Source: Adiantum capillus-veneris (taxonomy: Eukaryota; Streptophyta; Polypodiopsida; Polypodiales; Pteridaceae). Taken from it: 64,000 nucleotides of DNA. The stretch covers positions 6,295,997 to 6,359,996 of the forward strand of contig CM043964.1 in assembly GCA_014529385.2 (NCBI GenBank). Direction: 5' to 3'. Below, in pieces: positions 59,159 through 64,000 of the stretch (the stretch's first letter is position 1; each line of letters begins with the position of its first letter). Under the pieces are notes generated by a model. The model was not told the DNA's origin, did no database searches, and saw nothing but the letters and a program-made list of their open reading frames with translations. The position numbers were made by a program, and so were the translations under genes.

Positions 59159-61500
59159 TATCACGTGACACATTTTCACCCTATGTGTTCGTAGACAAGC
59201 TACAGCATGACCAGGGTTCATGACCAGGGTTCAGTTCAGTCAAGTTGGTCTAGAATAGGAAGTGATCTGGCACTTTTGTGAGTCTGTTCGCAGACCGTGC
59301 ATGTCCAGACACTTAGATTAGATGCATATCCTCCGGTTGCACATAGCATGATCATCAGCATTCCCATCAGAATCCATCAAGGGAATTTTCCAATGCATTA
59401 AACCTATTTTTTCTATTTTTGACATTTTTCACTTATTTATTAAGTGACTTTTCTTGGGAACTAGGTAGGGCAATTTTGCTAAGATAATATATAAGCAAAC
59501 CAGAGTTAGCACTTTCTGGTAGAAGAAGAAGGAGAGCATCAGGCACTCAAGTGCAACACGACTCTGGAGACCCTTCTCAGCAAGACCATCCCCCTCACCA
59601 ACCTTGCGTTTTTGGAGCCCAGAAGACCAACGTTTTTCAGCACTGCCATCAGCGTTTTCAGCCTTGCATAGGTGCTTTCCAACCAGCAGATTCAGCGAGA
59701 AGCAAGGCCCTGCAGATAGCATTTTCCAACCATTGGTACAGCATTACAATAGCCAGTCTATCCAGCGTTTTGAAAGCACCAGCAGACAACGTTTTCTACA
59801 GCACCACATCAGCCATAGACAGCGTTTCTTTTGGGCGATTTGCAACAACTTGTCCAACGTTTTCAAGCCATACGAAACAGTGGTTTCAGCCATAGAGATT
59901 CAGCAAGCAGTCGTAGATTCGAAGCACTAAGTTTTCAGCCTTAGCATCGTCCTCGTCGTCCACTCCGTCGACATCGACATAGCAAGCAATTAGGATCATC
60001 GCATCAGCCATTGTATCAGATTGTGCAATCAATAGTAGACCACTCTCGCCATCGAGAGTGGGGCCCTTGGAGGAGGGTTTGACAACATCTCCAGTGTCGT
60101 ATTGTCACGTGACACATCCAACCCTATGTGTACGTGGACAAGCTACAGCATGACCAGGGTTCAGTTCAGTCAAGTGAGTCTAGAATAGGAAGTGATCTGA
60201 CACTATTGTGAGTCTGTTCGCAGACCGTGCATATCCAGAAACTTAGATTAGATGCATATCCTCCAGTTGCACACAGCATGATCATCAGCATTCCCATCAG
60301 AATCCATCAGGGAAATTTTCCAGTACATTAAACCTATTTTACCTATTTTTGACATTTTTCACTTATTTATTAAGTAGCTTTTGTTGGAGGGTAATTTTGA
60401 TAATGAAATATATAAGGAAACCATAGCTAGCACTTTCTGGCGGAAGAGGCAGCAAGAGCACCTTGCTCAACAAGCAACTTCTCAACAAGACACCCCACCT
60501 CAGCAAGGCTAGCGTTTTTGCATCTGCAAGGACCTAGCGTTTTCATCCACAAGGAGCCTGGCGTTTTGTGCACAGCATATCAGTCCCAGAAGCAACAAAA
60601 CCAATCAAGAAGCCTAGCGTTTTGCACTGGTAGGACAACCGGCAGTAGCAAGACCATTTTCAGCCCTAGCGTTTTTGCATCAGCATAGCGTTTTGCAGTT
60701 TCGCAGCGACGGAACACCAAGAAGCATCAGCGTTTCCAGTTTTCAACCCTTAGACATTGCAGAATAAGTCCCGAACCTCGCAGATCTCACCTTCCCGCAG
60801 CAAATCCTCGTCGCACGATCAAATTCCGCAAGGTTTACAGATTCAACCCCGAAAACGCAGATTTCAGCATCTGCGTTATCAGCATCTGCGTTTTCAGCGC
60901 GTCGTTGTCGTATCGTCGTCATCGACATAGAGTCAGAATTCAGCAGATAAAGATTTGCAGATTTCAACCCTTAGCAGTTTCAGATTTCCACCCGTCTCGT
61001 CGTCGTCCGCATCATCGTCGATATCATCGGCAAGTCCAAGCATTGTAGAGATTTGTGCAATCATAAGTAGACCGCTCTCGCCGTAGAAGGTGGTGCCATT
61101 GGAGGAGGGTTTTACAACGTCTCTGGTGTCGTATTCTCTTCTCTATCTCTCAGTCTCATGCAAGTCCATTCACTTTGTTTGTGTCCATTGCACTCTCTCA
61201 CTAAAGGAACAGAAGGCTCTCCCTTCCGTCAGTAAAAGGAACCCTTGAGCACAGTTTGGAGCACTCATCTTGAGCAAAGTTCAACATTCACTTCCGCTGC
61301 ACCTTACACGTATTCTTCTCTCTCTATCTCTCAGTCTCAGCACCTTCATTCACAGTGTTCACCACTTTGTTTGTGTCCATTGCACTCTCTCACTAAAGGA
61401 ACGAAAGGCTCTTCCTTCTGTCAATAAAAGGAACCCTTGAGCACAGTTCGGAGCACTCATCTTGAGAAAAGTTCAACATTCACTTCCGCTGCACCTAACA
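59159..61500 (+). mobile_element. solo LTR C3 in C2, TSD GTGTT, containing C4
   Basis: A family C LTR with no internal region, inserted in C2. Duplication GTGTT at 59154-59158 and 61501-61505. Starts TATCACGTGACAC (one change from TGTCACG) and ends GCACCTAACA. TATA box at 59488-59495, hairpin at 60040-60061. Without C4 it is about 1.13 kb. It formed by LTR-LTR recombination of a full element. Confidence 0.93.
60103..61308 (+). mobile_element. solo LTR C4 in C3, TSD CGTAT
   Basis: 1,206-bp solo LTR with TGTCACGTGACACATCC...GCACCTTACA. Duplication CGTAT at 60098-60102 and 61309-61313. TATA box 60409-60416. The youngest event in the nest. Confidence 0.94.
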
Positions 61501-61778
61501 GTGTTGGAAGTGGTTTCAGGAATTTTCAACCTCGGAGATGCTTGAAGAAGGTAGATAGAGACTATAGACGAAGTGGAAGCATTGAAGATGACTTTGTATC
61601 TCTTTCGGCGCAGCCCAAAGAAGAAGGCATTGCAGACCTTTATGAAGTTCAAGTATCGCACGACCCACACATCAAAGTGGGCCGGCAAAGAGTCCTTTCT
61701 AGGATTCCGGATGTTGTTGGCGATCTCCCTCGACGCCATACAGTTCGGTACCAGTACCTCACGTTGAAAAGGAGGGGA
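61501..61778 (+). other. C2 internal 3' end and polypurine tract
   Basis: The last internal stretch of C2 after the C3 insertion. It rejoins 59158 exactly at GTGTT, giving TTTTTGTGTTGG as in C1 (inverted, near 55740). The purine tract AAAAGGAGGGGA at 61767-61778 primes plus-strand synthesis and abuts the 3' LTR. Confidence 0.88.
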
Positions 61779-62808
61779 TGTCACGTGACACATCCAACCC
61801 TATGTGTCCGTGGACAAGCTATAGCATGACCAGGGTTCAGTTCAGTCTAGAATAGGAAGTGATCTAGAACTTTTGTGAGTCTGTTTGCAGGCCGTGCATG
61901 TCCAGACACTTAGAGTAGATACATATCCTCTGGTTGCACACAGCATGATCATCAGCATTACCATCAGAATCCATCAGGAGCATTTTCCAGTGCACAGAAC
62001 CTATTTTCCCTATTTTTGACATTTTTCCTGAAAACTGAAAACACTGAGTCCAGGGCTGATTCCATCGTGAAGATCTGCAAAAACGTTGAGGTGGATATGC
62101 AAACCAAAAACGCTAGGGGCTGAAATCTGTCTTTGCGGAGAAAACTGCTAACGATAGGGCTGATCTGCTGTCACTGGGGAATCTGCTAACGCTGGGGCTG
62201 ATCTGCTGCATCTTGTGATCGCTGAAGTTGATTTGCCATGCAAAAACGCCAGGGCTGTCTTGTGGATGCTAATCGCTAACCTTGATGTTGTGTTGCAGAA
62301 ACGCTAGGCCTTGCTGGGGGGGGGGGTCCTGGCTAAGAAGGTGCCTATTGAACCGAAGCTCCTGCTGCCTCTTCTGCCAGAAAGTGCTAGCGCTAGGTTT
62401 CTATTTATACAAACTGTGTGCATACTTCATCAATTTCAGCAGTTCAAATCAGCAGATAAAGCATCGTTCAAAACTAACAAGTCATTAGATCGTCGTCGCC
62501 GTCGACTTCCACCTAGACACACTTTGCATCAGCATCTTGTACCAGATTGTGCAATCAATAGTAGACCGCTCTCGCCATAGAGAGTGGGGCCTTCGAAGGA
62601 GGGTTTTGGCAACATTCTGGTGTCATTTTCTTCTCTCTCTATCTCTCAGTCTCATGCACCTTCATTCACATTGATTGTTTGTGTCCATTGTACTCTCTCA
62701 CTAAAGGAACGGAAGGCTCTCTCTTCCATAAGTAAAAGGAACCTTTGAGCACAATTCAGAGCACTCATCTTCAGCAAAGTTCAACATTCACTTCCGCCGC
62801 ACCTTACA
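61779..62808 (+). repeat. 3' LTR of C2 with internal inversion
   Basis: 1,030 bp from TGTCACGTGACACATCC to GCACCTTACA. The middle, about 62030-62415, reads in the opposite orientation (AAAACGCTAGGGGCTGAAA phrases, GCCTCTTCTGCCAGAAAG), while both ends are forward. The forward TATA box segment is therefore missing or inverted. Confidence 0.85.
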
Positions 62809-62813
62809 GAAAC

Positions 62814-63471
62814 ACTGAAACAATGTGTGCCGACGAATCATACGAACACATAATACTTCCTGTGGGGGTTCTTGGGACCTCAACTCGAGAGCCAAGATCG
62901 GTTCTTGGTGATTGATCGAATCTGCAATGAGATTAGCTTCACTTGAAAAAGTATCAAATAAACCATCATCTTTGTGAACAATCACATCTTTATCATGAAA
63001 ATCATATGCGTCATGCTTTGGAGAAGACAAGACTGAGAGAGTCTCCTTCTCCTGACTCTTTTCAATATTCGCCTGCACATTAGAAATGAGAGATAAAGAA
63101 TGAACAACTCCCGCCCCACGAATGACAATGGGAGAGTCACTTCTGGCAAAATGAAAGTGAGATTATTTTCCGCCCAATCAATGAAAGGGTTATGCTCACG
63201 AAACCATCGAATGCCTAAAAGAATATCAAATCCTAAAAGAGGAGAGACTACAAATTTCCTGCGGAAGGAAAGGCATTCTCCTGTAATGAGAGAGTCCATA
63301 CCGAAAGAGAAGCTCGACACCTCGAAAGGAGATGTCTAGCGAATCTCCAAACGGGCTCTTTCGACAACAGAGGGACTAATCACATCATGCATACTACCAG
63401 AATCAAACAAGACCACCATGTGTTGACCATTCACATGACCATAACACTAAATGAGAGAGTCGAGACTCATC
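62814..63471 (-). pseudogene. family C protease-like region (C1)
   Basis: Minus strand. VLFDSGS near 63400 is the retropepsin active-site motif; FDILLGIRWFREHNPF near 63230 is the conserved C-terminal protease signature of gypsy elements. Then SNVQANIEKSQEKETLSVL (other frame) and DSINHQEPILALELRS match C2. Frame changes near 63060 and 63345. Gag upstream of the protease is absent: an LTR starts at 63472 directly before it. Confidence 0.75.
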
Positions 63472-64000
63472 TGTTATGTGCAGCGGAATGATTGTTTGCG
63501 CTTTGCTCAAGATGAGTACTCTGAACTGTGCTCAAGGTTCCTTTTAGTTCTTATGGAAGGGAGAGCCTTCCGTTCGTAATGGAAAGTGATATGATCACAA
63601 ACAAAGTGAATGGACAGTGTGCATGCAAGTGTATGAGACTGAGAGATAGAGAGAGAAGAGAGATACGACACCAGAGACGTAAAACCCTCCTCCGAAGGCC
63701 CCACTCTCGTCGGCGAGAGTGGTCTACTTATGATTGCACAAAGTGGTACAATGCGGATGCAATGGACTGATCCAATTTGGGACTATGCCGGTGACGACGA
63801 CGACTTTAGGGCTGAAATCTATGGTCTTCTAACTGCTGAAAATCTGCAAATCTTTGGGCTGTTTTTGGGTGGCTGAAAATGACTGTTTGGCTGCGTTTTT
63901 ATGGCTGAAAATGGCTGCTGTCCTTGACTCCGAAACGCTGGTTTGATGTGGCGATTGAGGGCTGAAAACGCTGCCAAAATGCAGGTCCAAGGCTGCGTTT
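63472..64000 (-). repeat. family C LTR (minus), runs off the window
   Basis: Starts TGTTATGTGCAGCGG in plus view, that is, the 3' end of a minus-strand LTR. Hairpin CCACTCTCG-TCGG-CGAGAGTGG at 63701-63722. It may be the 5' LTR of C1 with gag deleted or an independent solo LTR. Confidence 0.8.

Larger units (their letters stand above)
56167..62808 (+). mobile_element. family C element C2, complete insertion, TSD GAAAC
   Basis: Plus-strand element inserted in C1. Perfect 5-bp duplication GAAAC at 56162-56166 and 62809-62813. 5' LTR 56167-57089, primer-binding site 57091-57102, internal coding, solo LTR C3 (with C4 inside) inserted at 59159-61500, purine tract 61767-61778, 3' LTR 61779-62808. 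Internal DNA is about 2.4 kb without the nested LTRs. It encodes no polymerase. Confidence 0.93.
54272..64000 (-). mobile_element. family C element C1 (outermost, minus strand)
   Basis: Outer element of the nest. 3' LTR 54272-55453, internal DNA 55454-56161 and 62814-63471, and an LTR from 63472 past the window edge. C2 is inserted in its internal region with the duplication GAAAC. Internal coding is protease-like plus unassigned protein, with no RT or integrase, so it is non-autonomous as seen. The true right end is not visible. Confidence 0.75.

Overview
The window looks like repeat-packed, heterochromatin-type nuclear DNA of a land plant, and I see no intact host gene. The plant signals are: a primer-binding site complementary to plant initiator tRNA-Met (57091-57102); Ty3/gypsy and Ty1/copia remnants of plant type; and a LINE whose ORF1 resembles the plant DUF4283-plus-CCHC-knuckle type. 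The very long CT and AG tracts and the nested insertions suggest a large genome, possibly a fern, lycophyte or bryophyte. I cannot fix the species from sequence alone. I name the families: E, F and D (gypsy), C (LTR family), R (gene-bearing repeat), LINE-A and LINE-B.

Layout. 1-3.7 kb: decayed gypsy pol (E). 3.7-22 kb: two inverted copies of unit R (R1 about 5.8-11.4 kb, R2 about 12.6-22.0 kb). R carries a short spliced gene with a SAP-like motif and, convergent to it, the end of a second gene. R1 is interrupted by LINE-A copy A2 and R2 by the near-full-length copy A4, both with exact 15-bp target duplications. 22-24.2 kb: low-complexity DNA. 24.3-27.1 kb: gypsy integrase/RNase H remnant F and a family C LTR fragment. 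27.1-44.5 kb: a head-to-tail array of six LINE-B copies (B0-B5), almost all separated by (CT)n tracts; B1 is split by D, a 2.8-kb gag-protease-only LTR element. 44.5-54.1 kb: degenerate LINE-A copies A5, A6 and A7 with a copia 3' end between A6 and A7. 54.1-64 kb: nested family C elements, C4 in C3 in C2 in C1, dated relative to each other by perfect 5-bp target duplications.

How the parts work. LINE-A encodes ORF1 (DUF4283-like, CCHC knuckle, proline-rich linker, unassigned C-terminal domain) and ORF2 (endonuclease, reverse transcriptase, zf-RVT); the ORF1 stop and ORF2 start overlap as ATGA. LINE-B encodes a coiled-coil/RRM-like ORF1 and an EN-RT-CCHC ORF2 in the same frame, separated by one stop. 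Every LINE-B copy ends in a short block with a small hairpin whose stem varies by compensatory changes, then joins a CT tract, always in the same orientation. Families C and D encode Gag/protease-type proteins with no polymerase and would need enzymes from elsewhere.

The strongest candidates for something undescribed are the microsatellite-linked LINE-B family with its covarying 3' hairpin, its ORF1-only derivative B3, and the twice-present gene-bearing unit R.
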